This document shows, in pieces, positions 25,749 to 34,597 of a stretch of DNA of 64,000 nt. Origin of the DNA: Faucicola sp902506225 (GTDB lineage Bacteria; Pseudomonadota; Gammaproteobacteria; Pseudomonadales; Moraxellaceae); NCBI GenBank assembly GCA_902506225.1, contig LR733345.1:620001-684000 (forward strand). Direction: 5' to 3'. Position 1 is the first letter of the stretch. Each line of letters starts with the position of its first letter. The notes beneath the pieces are model-generated. The model was not told where the DNA came from, made no database searches, and saw only the letters and a list, made by a program, of their open reading frames with translations. The translations under genes and the position numbers were made by a program.

Positions 25749-26003
25749 ATGCAATTTCCTAATGGTGTAACCAAATCAAACTTAATTAAACTTGGCGTAC
25801 TTGGTGCCGCTTACTATATGTTAAAAGGTCGTAATAAAACCCAACCAACCATTGAAAATAAGACTAGAAACCAAGCAAATAACCCTGTACCTGCAGATAA
25901 TGACAATCGCGCTGCAGATTCAACTGCCACTAAGCCTACTAAAACTACCGCATTTACTATGGGTAAAGAGCTAGCTGCTAAAGTATTAGGTAAAAAATTC
26001 TAA
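25749..26003 (+). CDS. Small hypothetical protein with N-terminal hydrophobic segment
   Basis: 84 residues, not recognised. It has a hydrophobic stretch (about 10-27, LIKLGVLGAAYYMLKG), then a hydrophilic Asn/Thr/Lys-rich middle and a short C-terminal helix (FTMGKELAAKVLGKKF). A ribosome site (GTGAGGATACT) and a downstream terminator support it as a real gene. The N-terminus resembles that of the next small gene (VIKLGIAATALLLILR), so they may be related inner-membrane or secreted small proteins. Confidence 0.6.
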   Translation: MQFPNGVTKSNLIKLGVLGAAYYMLKGRNKTQPTIENKTRNQANNPVPADNDNRAADSTATKPTKTTAFTMGKELAAKVLGKKF

Positions 26004-26072
26004 AACTTATCAAATACTTATCAAATTACGTTATTATATAACAGCTACATCCATAACGGCATTTGAAAACAG

Positions 26073-26117
26073 CCCATTAGTCCACCATTAAACCGGTATC
26101 GACTGATGGGTTTTTTT
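26073..26117 (+). terminator. Terminator after the 84-residue gene
   Basis: CCCATTAGTC (26073-26082) pairs with GACTGATGGG with one wobble, followed by seven Ts. Confidence 0.75.
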
Positions 26118-26176
26118 ATGGCCATACTGTTAAAAACTAAGGTTTAAAAACTTAAGTTTAGAAAATAAGGCAAGAT

Positions 26177-26362
26177 ATGAGCATATCGAGGGTGATTAAA
26201 CTAGGGATTGCTGCGACAGCTTTATTGTTGATACTTAGACGCAGTAGTCCAAGGGCTGATAAAGTAGCCGATTGCCATAAAAGTCTATCCGCTACAAATA
26301 CAGTTAAGCAGCCTATCAATAAAAATATTAAGCACGATAACCATAACCAAAACAATGGCTAA
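26177..26362 (+). CDS. Very small hypothetical protein, possible paralogue of the upstream gene
   Basis: 61 residues: MSISRVIKLGIAATALLLILRRSS followed by a polar, Asn/Lys/His-rich tail. A single N-terminal hydrophobic segment is the only visible feature. AAGGCAAG lies ahead of the ATG. It shares the IKLG-hydrophobic pattern and general plan with the 84-residue protein just upstream. It could be a non-coding reading frame. Confidence 0.4.
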   Translation: MSISRVIKLGIAATALLLILRRSSPRADKVADCHKSLSATNTVKQPINKNIKHDNHNQNNG

Positions 26363-26487
26363 AATTTTTATGTTGTGGGCAGATAACACATAAAGGATAC
26401 ATAGATGACGTTCATGGGCTGCACCGCAATTGACCGTGCCTTACAGCGAGTTAAACGGCATTGTCAAACCACAGTATTTGAAATGAT

Positions 26488-27402
26488 ATGACTATGATAA
26501 ATGATACGGCTTGCTCGTTTGATTTGCCATTAATTGATACGCATACCCATTTTGATGTGGATAGCTTCGATCATGACCGCGAAATGCAATCACAATTGGC
26601 ATGGGATAACGGCGTTCATCATCTGGTTTTGATAGGCTTTTTAGCAAAGTATTTTGCACAAATGGTGGCGTGTCAACAGCAAATGCAAGGCTATGGGCAG
26701 CAAGGTAAAGCCACACCGTTGGCGCATTTAGCCTTTGGTTTGCATCCTTTTTATATTACTGAGCATAAAGACAACGATTTGCAGCGGCTAGAGCAGTTTA
26801 TACAGCAATATTCTCCCATTGCGATTGGGGAAATCGGGCTTGATACTTTTACTGCACCGATGAAAACTGCGGAAAATTACGCTAGGCAGCAAGATTTTTT
26901 TGCTCAGCAACTTGAATTGGCAAAACAATACCAACTGCCTGCGCTGCTACATATTCGCCGCGCGCATGGCGATGTGATTAAGATGTTAAAAGCACAAAAA
27001 TTTACCCAGGGTGGCATCGCCCATAGTTTTAGTGGCGGCATCCAAGAAGCCAAAGCGCTGGTCAATCTGGGCTTTAAAATCGGCGTCACCGGGCAAGTGA
27101 CCAATCCGAATGCCAAAAAACTGCGCCATACCCTTACAGAGCTTGTCAAAATTGTCGGGCTTGATGCTATTGTGATTGAGACGGACTGTCCAGACTTTAT
27201 GCCGCTGCGCTGTCATGAGACGCACGGTAGGCGCAATGTACCTGCCAATCTGCCGTACGTGCTGGCAGCGTTATCAGACTTATTAAAAAAAGATCAATCA
27301 CGGCTCGCCGAGCAGTTGTGGCAAAATAGCTGCGCTGCACTACAAGTCAGCTGGGAGTATCCTATCCCAAACAAATTGAATATAAACCCTGACCAAGATT
27401 AA
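26488..27402 (+). CDS. TatD family metal-dependent hydrolase
   Basis: 304 residues of the TIM-barrel TatD family (Mg-dependent DNases, 3'-5' exonuclease activity reported). Metal ligand motifs are visible: LIDTHTHFDVD, AIGEIGLDTF (Glu), LLHIRRAHGDVI, IAHSFSGG and VIETDCPDFMPLR. The last is typical of the YjjV/YcfH subgroup. The next gene (tcdA) begins 8 bases after the stop, so the two are probably cotranscribed. Confidence 0.88.
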   Translation: MTMINDTACSFDLPLIDTHTHFDVDSFDHDREMQSQLAWDNGVHHLVLIGFLAKYFAQMVACQQQMQGYGQQGKATPLAHLAFGLHPFYITEHKDNDLQRLEQFIQQYSPIAIGEIGLDTFTAPMKTAENYARQQDFFAQQLELAKQYQLPALLHIRRAHGDVIKMLKAQKFTQGGIAHSFSGGIQEAKALVNLGFKIGVTGQVTNPNAKKLRHTLTELVKIVGLDAIVIETDCPDFMPLRCHETHGRRNVPANLPYVLAALSDLLKKDQSRLAEQLWQNSCAALQVSWEYPIPNKLNINPDQD

Positions 27403-27410
27403 CATAAACC

Positions 27411-28211
27411 ATGACAATGACAGCCGATATGACGCCTGATATGACATTAACTGACGCCCAATACCAACGCCGTTTTGCCGGCACCCAAAAACTGTACGGT
27501 GCTGCGCAATTTAGTAAGTTTGAGAATCTGCATGCGTATGTGGTGGGCGTGGGCGGGGTGGGCTCATGGGCCGCTGAGGGACTGGCTCGTACAGGTGTGG
27601 GCGAGATGACATTAATTGACATGGATGTGCTAGTAGCTTCCAATGTCAATCGACAATTACCCGCTACCGATAGCAATTTTGGTAAAAGCAAAATTGAAGC
27701 CATGGCAGAACGTATCAAAGAAATCAATCCCCATATCAAATTACATTTGATTGACGATTTTTTGGGCAAAGATAACGTACAATTGTTAATACCTAATCGT
27801 ACTTTGCAATCACAGCTTAAACAGTCAGGTAAACAGCTTGTGGTATTAGATTGTGTCGATGATATGAATGCCAAGCTTGCGCTTGCGCTGCACTGCCGAT
27901 TCAATAAATTAAAGTTAATTATGGCGGGCGGGGCAGGTGGCAAGACGGACCCGACCCAAATTCATGTGGCAGATCTTAAGGATACTTACCAAGATCCCCT
28001 ACTGGCTAAAGTCAGACAGCGACTTCGTCAAGATTATGGTATCAATCGCGCGATGAAAGAAAAATTCGGTATTCGTTGTGTTTTTTCATCACAGCCGCCG
28101 ATTGTTGATAAGTCCTGTCAAGCAGGTGGTTTGCATTGTGGCGGTTATGGGTCAGCCGTTGCCGTGACCTCAGTGGTGGGGATGATGTTGGTTGCTGAAG
28201 CGTTAAAATAA
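27411..28211 (+). CDS. tcdA: tRNA threonylcarbamoyladenosine dehydratase TcdA
   Basis: 266 residues of the E1-like ThiF/MoeB superfamily. TcdA (CsdL) cyclises t6A37 to ct6A in tRNAs that read ANN codons, using ATP. Motifs are RRFAGTQKLYGAAQFSKF at the N-terminus, the nucleotide-binding GVGGVGSWAAEGLARTGVG, LIDMDVLVASNVNRQLPA, DCVDDMNAKLAL, and the C-terminal GGLHCGGYGSAVAVTSVVGM. The gene sits 8 bases after the TatD gene. Confidence 0.93.
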   Translation: MTMTADMTPDMTLTDAQYQRRFAGTQKLYGAAQFSKFENLHAYVVGVGGVGSWAAEGLARTGVGEMTLIDMDVLVASNVNRQLPATDSNFGKSKIEAMAERIKEINPHIKLHLIDDFLGKDNVQLLIPNRTLQSQLKQSGKQLVVLDCVDDMNAKLALALHCRFNKLKLIMAGGAGGKTDPTQIHVADLKDTYQDPLLAKVRQRLRQDYGINRAMKEKFGIRCVFSSQPPIVDKSCQAGGLHCGGYGSAVAVTSVVGMMLVAEALK

Positions 28212-28256
28212 CCTCAGCGTTTAATTTTTATCACGTAGTAGGACGGTGTTAACGAG

Positions 28257-29924
28257 ATGATATCATATCCTATAGCAAACAATGAAAAACAGCGTCTAGC
28301 GGTATTGGATGAGTACCATATCATCCAAACAAATAAAGAAGGCGAATTTGAGCGTATTAGTGCTTTGGCTAAGGCGTTTTTTGGTACTAAGATTGTCGCT
28401 ATTACTTTTTTGGATGCTGATATCCAGTTTTTTAAGTCAAGAATTGGTCTAAAAGAACATTCAACCAGCCGTGATGTTGCTTTTTGCAATTACACCATTA
28501 CACAAAATGACACCTTTGTCACGCTCGATACTCACCAAGATACGCGATTTAAAAACAATCCTTTGGTTACCGGTTACCCATATATTCGGTTTTATGCTGG
28601 CGCACCCATCGTGGTTCACGACAGTCAAGGTAGGGAATTTGCTTTGGGTGCGCTGTGTGTGATTGACGACCAGCCGCATCAAGATTTTGATGCCAATCAA
28701 CAACGTGTGCTAGCGGATTTGGCGGCGATGGTCAGTGATACCTTAAAATTACGGCAGCAGCGTTACCAAGCTGAGCGCGCCGATGAGGTAAAGACCGCAT
28801 TTTTGGCCAATATGAGCCATGAAATTCGCACGCCGATGAATGGTATCATGGGCATGCTTGAATTGCTTGAGCAGACACCGCTTGATACGCAGCAGCAACA
28901 CTATATCAAATCGATTAAAACATCCAATGAGCATCTGCTGACCATCGTCAACGACATTTTGGATTTATCCAAAGTAGAATCAGGTAAGATACGTTTTGAG
29001 AGTATCCCCGTTGATTTAGCAGAGCTATGCCAAGATGTGTATCAATGCTTTTTAGCCCCTGCAAAAGACAACAGCGTGGAGCTAGTCTTCGATTACCCTG
29101 ACAATTTGCCCAAATATGTCAACACCGATCCGGTGCGCCTGCGACAGATTTTAATAAATCTAGTCAATAACGCCATCAAATTTACCCCAAAACAGGGTAA
29201 AGTGACCATTCAAGCCATGAATGGCGGTGATAGACACCAAATCAAATTCAATGTGATTGACACGGGTGTTGGCATCAAGCCTGAATCATTGGCAGTGATT
29301 TTTGATGCCTATAATCAAGCTGATAAGTTTACCCATCGGTTATATGGGGGTACAGGGCTAGGGCTATCTGTGTGCAAAGCGTTGGCAGAAGGGATGGGCG
29401 GCACGATTAAGGTAACCAGTGAAAAAAATAAAGGCTCGACCTTTACCCTATCTTTACCAATGATAGCAACTGATGAAATCAGCTATCAGCAGTGGCACCA
29501 AAGTCATGATGAAACCACAATACAACCGCTAGAACGGCTGCCTGCCCATGTTCTGCTAGCAGAAGACAATGAGCTAAATGCCATGGTCGCGATCAAAAGC
29601 CTAAAAAAATATGGCTATGAAGTCACCCGAGCCAAAGATGGGTTAGAGGTCGTCAATTTTTATAAAGCTGACCCTAGCAAATATCACATCATTTTGATGG
29701 ATCATCAAATGCCCATCATGGATGGGGTGGAAGCCACCAAAATACTCAAACAGTCGTTTAGTCAGTTGCCGCCTATCATTGCAGTGACGGCACACGCCAT
29801 GCATGGGGACAAAGAAGTATATCTTAACGCGGGTATGCAAGATTACTGTACCAAACCCTATAAGCCTGAAGCGCTGGATGTGATGATTCAGCGCTGGCTG
29901 CATCATGTCGCCAACACGGGTTAA
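28257..29924 (+). CDS. Cytoplasmic GAF-domain hybrid sensor kinase
   Basis: 555 residues without transmembrane segments. A GAF domain (about 15-165; VAFCNYTITQNDTFVTLDTHQDTRFKNNPLVTGYPYIRFYAGAPI) is followed by HisKA with His188 (NMSHEIRTPMNGIMGML). Next is HATPase (LVNNAIKFTP, DTGVGIKPESLAVIFDAYNQ, GGTGLGLSVCKAL) and a C-terminal receiver (LLAEDNELNAMVAIKSL, ILMDHQMPIMDGVEAT, Lys in CTKPYKPE). The GAF plan is like that of cytoplasmic redox or small-ligand sensors; no heme-binding motif was seen. There is no adjacent Hpt or partner gene. A strong terminator follows. Confidence 0.92.
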   Translation: MISYPIANNEKQRLAVLDEYHIIQTNKEGEFERISALAKAFFGTKIVAITFLDADIQFFKSRIGLKEHSTSRDVAFCNYTITQNDTFVTLDTHQDTRFKNNPLVTGYPYIRFYAGAPIVVHDSQGREFALGALCVIDDQPHQDFDANQQRVLADLAAMVSDTLKLRQQRYQAERADEVKTAFLANMSHEIRTPMNGIMGMLELLEQTPLDTQQQHYIKSIKTSNEHLLTIVNDILDLSKVESGKIRFESIPVDLAELCQDVYQCFLAPAKDNSVELVFDYPDNLPKYVNTDPVRLRQILINLVNNAIKFTPKQGKVTIQAMNGGDRHQIKFNVIDTGVGIKPESLAVIFDAYNQADKFTHRLYGGTGLGLSVCKALAEGMGGTIKVTSEKNKGSTFTLSLPMIATDEISYQQWHQSHDETTIQPLERLPAHVLLAEDNELNAMVAIKSLKKYGYEVTRAKDGLEVVNFYKADPSKYHIILMDHQMPIMDGVEATKILKQSFSQLPPIIAVTAHAMHGDKEVYLNAGMQDYCTKPYKPEALDVMIQRWLHHVANTG

Positions 29925-29976
29925 GAGATATTAATCACAAAATTTGCTTGCATTTGCGCAAACAATTGCTTACGGT

Positions 29977-30012
29977 AAAACCCTACCACAGTGTGTGGTA
30001 GGGTTTTATTTT
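29977..30012 (+). terminator. Terminator after the hybrid kinase gene
   Basis: A perfect 14-bp stem (AAAACCCTACCACA with TGTGGTAGGGTTTT) and a 3-nt loop. Confidence 0.9.
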
Positions 30013-30110
30013 TGTTGAAGTATTTTTGCTTTGTCACGGCTAAAAATGGCTTTGGTGACAGTGTTTTATAGAATTAAGAGCTAAAAAAACGCCTATGGGA
30101 AATTTTAATC

Positions 30111-30419
30111 GTGGTATTGATGTCGGGCGTGGTATGTGGTCTTGGGCTACCTGCGGTGATGAATGCGTTTTATCATAACCCCAACGAACCCACGACAGGT
30201 TTTGCAGGGTGGTATCAAAGGCTAGTTAAACGCTTTAATCGCAAAGGCTACCAGTATGTGCTCAGCGAGGATGAGCAGGGCAATGAAGTCATTACCCGTT
30301 ACCAGCCGCCGCCTGTGGTGATTCAAGAGACGCCTAGTAGTGTCGGTATGGCTTTGCCACTGCCAAAAGTAATTGATAAAGATGGGCATGATGAATTAGC
30401 TCATCCCAATGGTTTTTAA
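30111..30419 (+). CDS. Hypothetical protein of 102 residues
   Basis: Not recognised. A GTG at 30111 gives 102 residues; an ATG at 30120 is an alternative start. There is a short hydrophobic N-terminus (VLMSGVVCGLGLPAVMNAFY), a basic region (GWYQRLVKRFNRKGYQYVL), a DEQGNEVITRYQPPP stretch and a Pro-rich C-terminus. The N-terminus could be a membrane anchor. It is followed at once by a shared terminator with the convergent yqhD gene. Confidence 0.55.
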   Translation: MVLMSGVVCGLGLPAVMNAFYHNPNEPTTGFAGWYQRLVKRFNRKGYQYVLSEDEQGNEVITRYQPPPVVIQETPSSVGMALPLPKVIDKDGHDELAHPNGF

Positions 30420-30429
30420 CTGTTGGCAT

Positions 30430-30466
30430 AAAAAAAGACCTAGCAATTTGCTAAGTCTTTTTTTAT
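30430..30466. terminator. Bidirectional terminator between the 102-residue gene and yqhD
   Basis: AAAAAAAGAC ... GTCTTTTTTT around an inner AGCAA/TTGCT stem. A on one side and T on the other allow use on both strands. Confidence 0.8.
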
Positions 30467-30478
30467 AGCATTAGATGA

Positions 30479-31669
30479 TTAAATAGCTGCGCGCAAAATC
30501 CGCTCAGACACTGCCAAATCATTGCTACGATGTTCACCGAGTTTGACCATATTATGTTCTTCTAATTGGCTCAAAATTGGCGCGATTGCAGACGCGTCAA
30601 GGTCGGCATCTGACAATCTCACCGGTAAGCCAAGCTCACGGAAAAAGTTTTCGGTGTTAACAATCGCTTGCTCGATTTTATCCTCATCGCTTAGATTAGA
30701 GTTGCCTTCAGTGATATGCCAAACGTTTTTGGCATACTGTAGCAGCTTGTCTTTTTTGCTATCTTTGAGCTCACGCATCACCCCAGGCAACACAATGGTC
30801 AAGGTGCGGGCGTGGTCAATGCCGTGTAGGGAGGTTAATTCATGCCCAATCATATGGGTGGTCCAGTCTTGTGGTACGCCAGTGCCAATGAGACCATTGA
30901 GTGCCATTGTCGCTGTCCACATGATGTTTTTACGCGTTTCCATGTCGTTAGGGTTGGCTTTGACGGCACGGCCTTCTTCAATCAAGATTTTGAGCAGGCT
31001 TTCAGAGAAACTATCTTGGACTTTGGCATTGACTGGGTAAGTCAGATACTGCTCTATGACATGCACAAACGCATCGCCCACACCATTCATCACTTGGCGC
31101 TCAGGTAGCGTTAAGGTTTTGGCAGGGTCAAGAATCGAAAACTGCGGGAATACTAGCGGGTTACCAAAAGGCAATTTGGCATGACGCTCGCTATGGTTGA
31201 TAACGCCGCCTGAATTCATCTCTGAACCTGTTGCAGGAATGGTGAGTACAGTACCGAGCGGTAGCGCATTTTGAATATCACGGGTATATCCTTTTAATGC
31301 TTCCCACGCTTTTTCATGGTCTTTGTCGTCATCTAAGGTGGCAGTCAATGCAACAAATTTGGTGCCATCAAGTACTGAGCCACCACCGACAGCGAGCAAA
31401 AAGTCAATGTTGTTGGCGTGTACCATATCGACGGCTTTCATCAAGGTATTAAATTCTGGATTTGGCTCAATACCGCCAAATTCAAAGATTTCACGCTGTT
31501 TGCCTTGTAGCGCGGTTTTGACCTCATCGAGTGTGCCGGTTTTTTTGGCAGAGCTACCGCCATAGGTGATAAGTACACGGGCATTATCAGGGACAAGATT
31601 GGCGAGTTCTTTGATTTGACCTTCGCCAAATACGATACGCACAGGGTTGTAATATTGGAAATTATTCAT
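30479..31669 (-). CDS. yqhD: NADPH-dependent aldehyde reductase / iron alcohol dehydrogenase, YqhD-like
   Basis: 396 residues from MNNFQYYNPVRIVFGEGQI at 31669, which has AAGGA ahead of it; an upstream ATG at 31726 is unlikely. Residues closely follow E. coli YqhD: ARVLITYGGSSAKKTGTLDEV, FGGIEPNPEFNTLMKAV, FLLAVGGGSVLDGTKF, and the metal site in VGDAFVHVIEQYLT, MIGHELTSLHGIDHARTL. YqhD detoxifies short-chain aldehydes formed by lipid peroxidation, which fits the nearby divergent old yellow enzyme gene. Confidence 0.92.
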   Translation of the reverse strand: MNNFQYYNPVRIVFGEGQIKELANLVPDNARVLITYGGSSAKKTGTLDEVKTALQGKQREIFEFGGIEPNPEFNTLMKAVDMVHANNIDFLLAVGGGSVLDGTKFVALTATLDDDKDHEKAWEALKGYTRDIQNALPLGTVLTIPATGSEMNSGGVINHSERHAKLPFGNPLVFPQFSILDPAKTLTLPERQVMNGVGDAFVHVIEQYLTYPVNAKVQDSFSESLLKILIEEGRAVKANPNDMETRKNIMWTATMALNGLIGTGVPQDWTTHMIGHELTSLHGIDHARTLTIVLPGVMRELKDSKKDKLLQYAKNVWHITEGNSNLSDEDKIEQAIVNTENFFRELGLPVRLSDADLDASAIAPILSQLEEHNMVKLGEHRSNDLAVSERILRAAI

Positions 31670-32079
31670 GCCGATCCTTAAAAAATTGTTATTGTTAATA
31701 CATTGCCACTTGTAAAAATGCCCCATGGCACTTATTAAGTAAACGTTAGCTCAAACACAGCGCTATCATAGAATAAAATAGTGAAAGCAATTGCAATAAT
31801 TTGTCTAAAACTCGCAAAAGCTTTTTAAAAACAAATGATTTTTAAAACAGATGCTTTTTAAAAACAGATGCTTGCTAAAACCTAGTCTTTGCTCAAGCTT
31901 CTAACAGCAGATTAACCTGTGAAAATTACGCTGTGATGAAGTTTGCTAGCAACGTATATAAGTCTAAAATCCTTATAAACAAGGATGCTGCAGCAATTTT
32001 TTTATCAAGTTTGTTATGACTTGAAACTAGCAGCGTCCAATAACTCAACGAAAGATGAATTAACAATCACGAGGAATGT
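31670..32079. other. Divergent region between yqhD and the OYE gene
   Basis: 410 AT-rich bases with the promoters of both genes. It carries three tandem 16-17-bp units (GCTTTTTAAAAACAGAT type) at 31820-31869. No regulator gene or recognised operator was found. Confidence 0.5.
31820..31869. repeat. Three 16-17-bp tandem repeats
   Basis: Units at 31820-36, 31837-52 and 31853-69 share the core TTTTTAAAA-ACA(A/G)AT; a decayed fourth follows. They lie between two divergent promoters. Confidence 0.75.
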
Positions 32080-33204
32080 ATGTCTTACTCCGCTCTTTTG
32101 TCACCGATTAACGTGGGCGCGATGCGCTTGCCCAACCGCGTCTTTATGGCGCCATTGACCCGTCTGCGTAGTGCTGATTTGCCAGATGGAACGAAAGGGA
32201 TTGGTGGCTTGCCAACGCCACTCATGGCAACCTATTATACCCAGCGCGCTAGCAGTGGTTTGATTATCACAGAAGCCACGGATATCTCAGCCGATGCCAA
32301 AGGTTACGCAGGTGCGCCCGGTGTTTTTAGTGACGCACAAATTGCAGGCTGGAAAATGATTGCTGATAGCGTACACCAAGCAGGCGGTCATATCGCTATG
32401 CAGCTATGGCACACAGGGGTAGTATCGCATTATAGTTTGCGCCCACAAGGTCAACCACCTGTATCAGCATCAACCGTGGATTTGGGTGACGCGGTACGCA
32501 CCTCGTTAAAAGATGACGAAGGCAAAGTATACCGTGTGACTGCCACGCCAGCGCGTGAGATGACCACCGCAGAAATCAAACAAACCGTCGATGATTTTGC
32601 CAATGCCGCGCGTAATGCGATTGAAGCAGGCATGGATGTTATTGAAATCCACGGTGCACACGGGTATTTGATTCATCAATTCTTGTATGATAGCGTCAAC
32701 CAACGCAGCGATGAATACGGTGGTAGCTTAGAGAACCGTATGCGCTTTTTGACAGAAATTTTAACTGCAGTCACTAGCGCGATTGGCAGTGACAAAGTGG
32801 GTATCCGTATCTCGCCACTGGGTCAATTCAATGGTGTGGATGCCGGTAGCGAAGACGATGCGTTAGCAATCATCAAGCTGATTGATAGCTTTAACCTAGC
32901 CTATTTACATATTTCTGAGCCAGACTGGGCAGGTGGAAAACCCTTTACCGCAGAATTCCGTCGCCAAATTCGTGATACTTATCATGGCGTGCTTATCGGT
33001 GCTGGTGGCTATACGGCAGAAAAAGCAGACACGCTAATTCGTGATGGTTTAATTGACGCCGTCGCATTTGGTCGCAGTTATATCGCAAATCCAGATTTGG
33101 TTGAGCGTTTTCAGCAAAATGCGCCGCTTAATAAAGCGAACTCAGCCACTTTTTATGGTGGCGATCAAGAAGGCTATACCGATTATCCTGCATTAGCCCA
33201 ATAA
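32080..33204 (+). CDS. nemA: Old yellow enzyme family alkene reductase (NemA-like)
   Basis: 374 residues, FMN-dependent and NAD(P)H-using, reducing activated C=C bonds or nitro compounds. Motifs: VFMAPLTRLRSADLPDG, ATYYTQRASSGLIITEATDIS, QLWHTGVVSHYSLRPQGQPP, IEIHGAHGYLIHQFLYDSVNQRSDEYGGSLENRMRF (the His pair and Tyr proton donor region), and VAFGRSYIANPDLVERF. Together with the divergent yqhD it suggests an electrophile or aldehyde detoxification pair. Confidence 0.93.
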   Translation: MSYSALLSPINVGAMRLPNRVFMAPLTRLRSADLPDGTKGIGGLPTPLMATYYTQRASSGLIITEATDISADAKGYAGAPGVFSDAQIAGWKMIADSVHQAGGHIAMQLWHTGVVSHYSLRPQGQPPVSASTVDLGDAVRTSLKDDEGKVYRVTATPAREMTTAEIKQTVDDFANAARNAIEAGMDVIEIHGAHGYLIHQFLYDSVNQRSDEYGGSLENRMRFLTEILTAVTSAIGSDKVGIRISPLGQFNGVDAGSEDDALAIIKLIDSFNLAYLHISEPDWAGGKPFTAEFRRQIRDTYHGVLIGAGGYTAEKADTLIRDGLIDAVAFGRSYIANPDLVERFQQNAPLNKANSATFYGGDQEGYTDYPALAQ

Positions 33205-33242
33205 TCGTACTAGCCAAAATAATCGTATTAGCGAATACAAAG

Positions 33243-33277
33243 ACCCCGATCGTGTGATGACATGATCGGGGTTTTTT
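33243..33277 (+). terminator. Terminator after the OYE gene
   Basis: ACCCCGATC pairs with GATCGGGGT, with six Ts. Confidence 0.88.
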
Positions 33278-33411
33278 ATGGTGAGTGAAAAAACAGACAA
33301 ATTTTTTTACTAAACTTATCATGAAAGGTCTGCATTATGTGACCGTACGCAGCCCATATGGCGACCAACAAGTTGAGTTTTGCGCGTATTAATTTAATAA
33401 GGGTTGTGCTA

Positions 33412-34323
33412 TTAGCCAAAACTTGAAAATACCACCATCAACACCGGTGAGATGATATTGACCAAAAATCCAAAGCTCATGGCAAGCGGAACTACTTCAT
33501 TCCCCCCTGAGCTTTGGATGATAGGCAAGGTAAAATCCATGGTGGTCACCCCGCCCAAACCCACCGCTGTGGTGGGGTATTTGCCAATCAGCATAGGGAT
33601 AAACAGTAGCGCCGTAAACTCACGTAACAAATCATTGAGCAATGCCACACTTCCCCAAACTGCGCCATACGCATCGGTCATGATAATTCCCGACAACGAA
33701 TACCAGCCATAGCCAGAGGATAGCGCTAACCCTTGAGTGAAGGTCACATCAGGCATTATCAATGCGTACAGTAAACCACCGACAGCCACACTCAGACAAA
33801 AAATCACACAGGCTTGTACGCCGCGTTTATTGACCAATACCTGCCGTAACGTCATCCCCGAATGCGACAACTGAAAACCCACCAATAAAATCAGCAAAAT
33901 CAACAAGCCCTTGATAATGCCATCAATCGGCAAATCCGTTATTGGCAATAATTTGCCCAGTACAAAACCCAACACCACACAGCACAACTGAACGAGGCTT
34001 CCGGTGATGCTAAAACCTGCTTGGCTATACTCATGGGGCAGGGCACGTTGCCAAGGATGCAGCCTGTCAAATATCAGCAAACTGATAAAACCTGCCCCTA
34101 GGGTACAAATCGCCAATACCGCCACATTGGTACCAATAAACCCAATCTGCGCGCCTAAGTCAGGAATATGCGACAACGAAAGACCAATAAAGGTTAAAAT
34201 CACAAACACCAAGTTGGTCAGTAGCTTGTCTACCAGCGGCATGAATCGTTGCGGTAATGGCAGTAAAAACCCGACCACCAATGGGGTAAGAATCAGAACA
34301 AGGGTGATAAAGTTTTCTAACAT
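33412..34323 (-). CDS. lysO: Lysine exporter LysO family protein
   Basis: 303 residues, about eight membrane segments. The family (DUF340, YbjE/LysO) exports L-lysine and its toxic analogue thialysine in E. coli. Signatures: LLILLILLVGFQLSHSGMTLRQVLVNKRG, LSSGYGWYSLSGIIMTDAYG, LLNDLLREFTALLFIPMLIG, and VTTMDFTLPIIQSSGG. The acidic residues needed for transport in E. coli lie in such conserved blocks (Asp in MTDAYG, Glu in LLREF). It is divergent from the TerC-like gene. Confidence 0.88.
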   Translation of the reverse strand: MLENFITLVLILTPLVVGFLLPLPQRFMPLVDKLLTNLVFVILTFIGLSLSHIPDLGAQIGFIGTNVAVLAICTLGAGFISLLIFDRLHPWQRALPHEYSQAGFSITGSLVQLCCVVLGFVLGKLLPITDLPIDGIIKGLLILLILLVGFQLSHSGMTLRQVLVNKRGVQACVIFCLSVAVGGLLYALIMPDVTFTQGLALSSGYGWYSLSGIIMTDAYGAVWGSVALLNDLLREFTALLFIPMLIGKYPTTAVGLGGVTTMDFTLPIIQSSGGNEVVPLAMSFGFLVNIISPVLMVVFSSFG

Positions 34324-34597
34324 ACCGCGACGCTTCCAGACAGGGTTTAAACACAGGCTAATCGCAATATTTTGCAGTTAGCGCTTGGTTTAAAAAATTA
34401 AAAGTAGCTATTGTACCCATAAATGCATCAAGTTGGCGAATATTTGCCATAATGCGTGGTTTAAGCGTGCAATCAATTGCTTGGTAACACATTTGTAGTA
34501 TGATTGAGCAAATAGTTGTGTAAGATAGTCACATCCAATCATCTTATGCGTTAGATGACTCTATTAGCCGTTAATTTTTTCAATTTGTAGGATTGTT

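Noticed and set aside
30095..30180. Short frame MGNFNRGIDVG in another phase before the 102-residue gene
   Set aside because: It is under 30 codons, without a ribosome site, and overlaps the longer frame.
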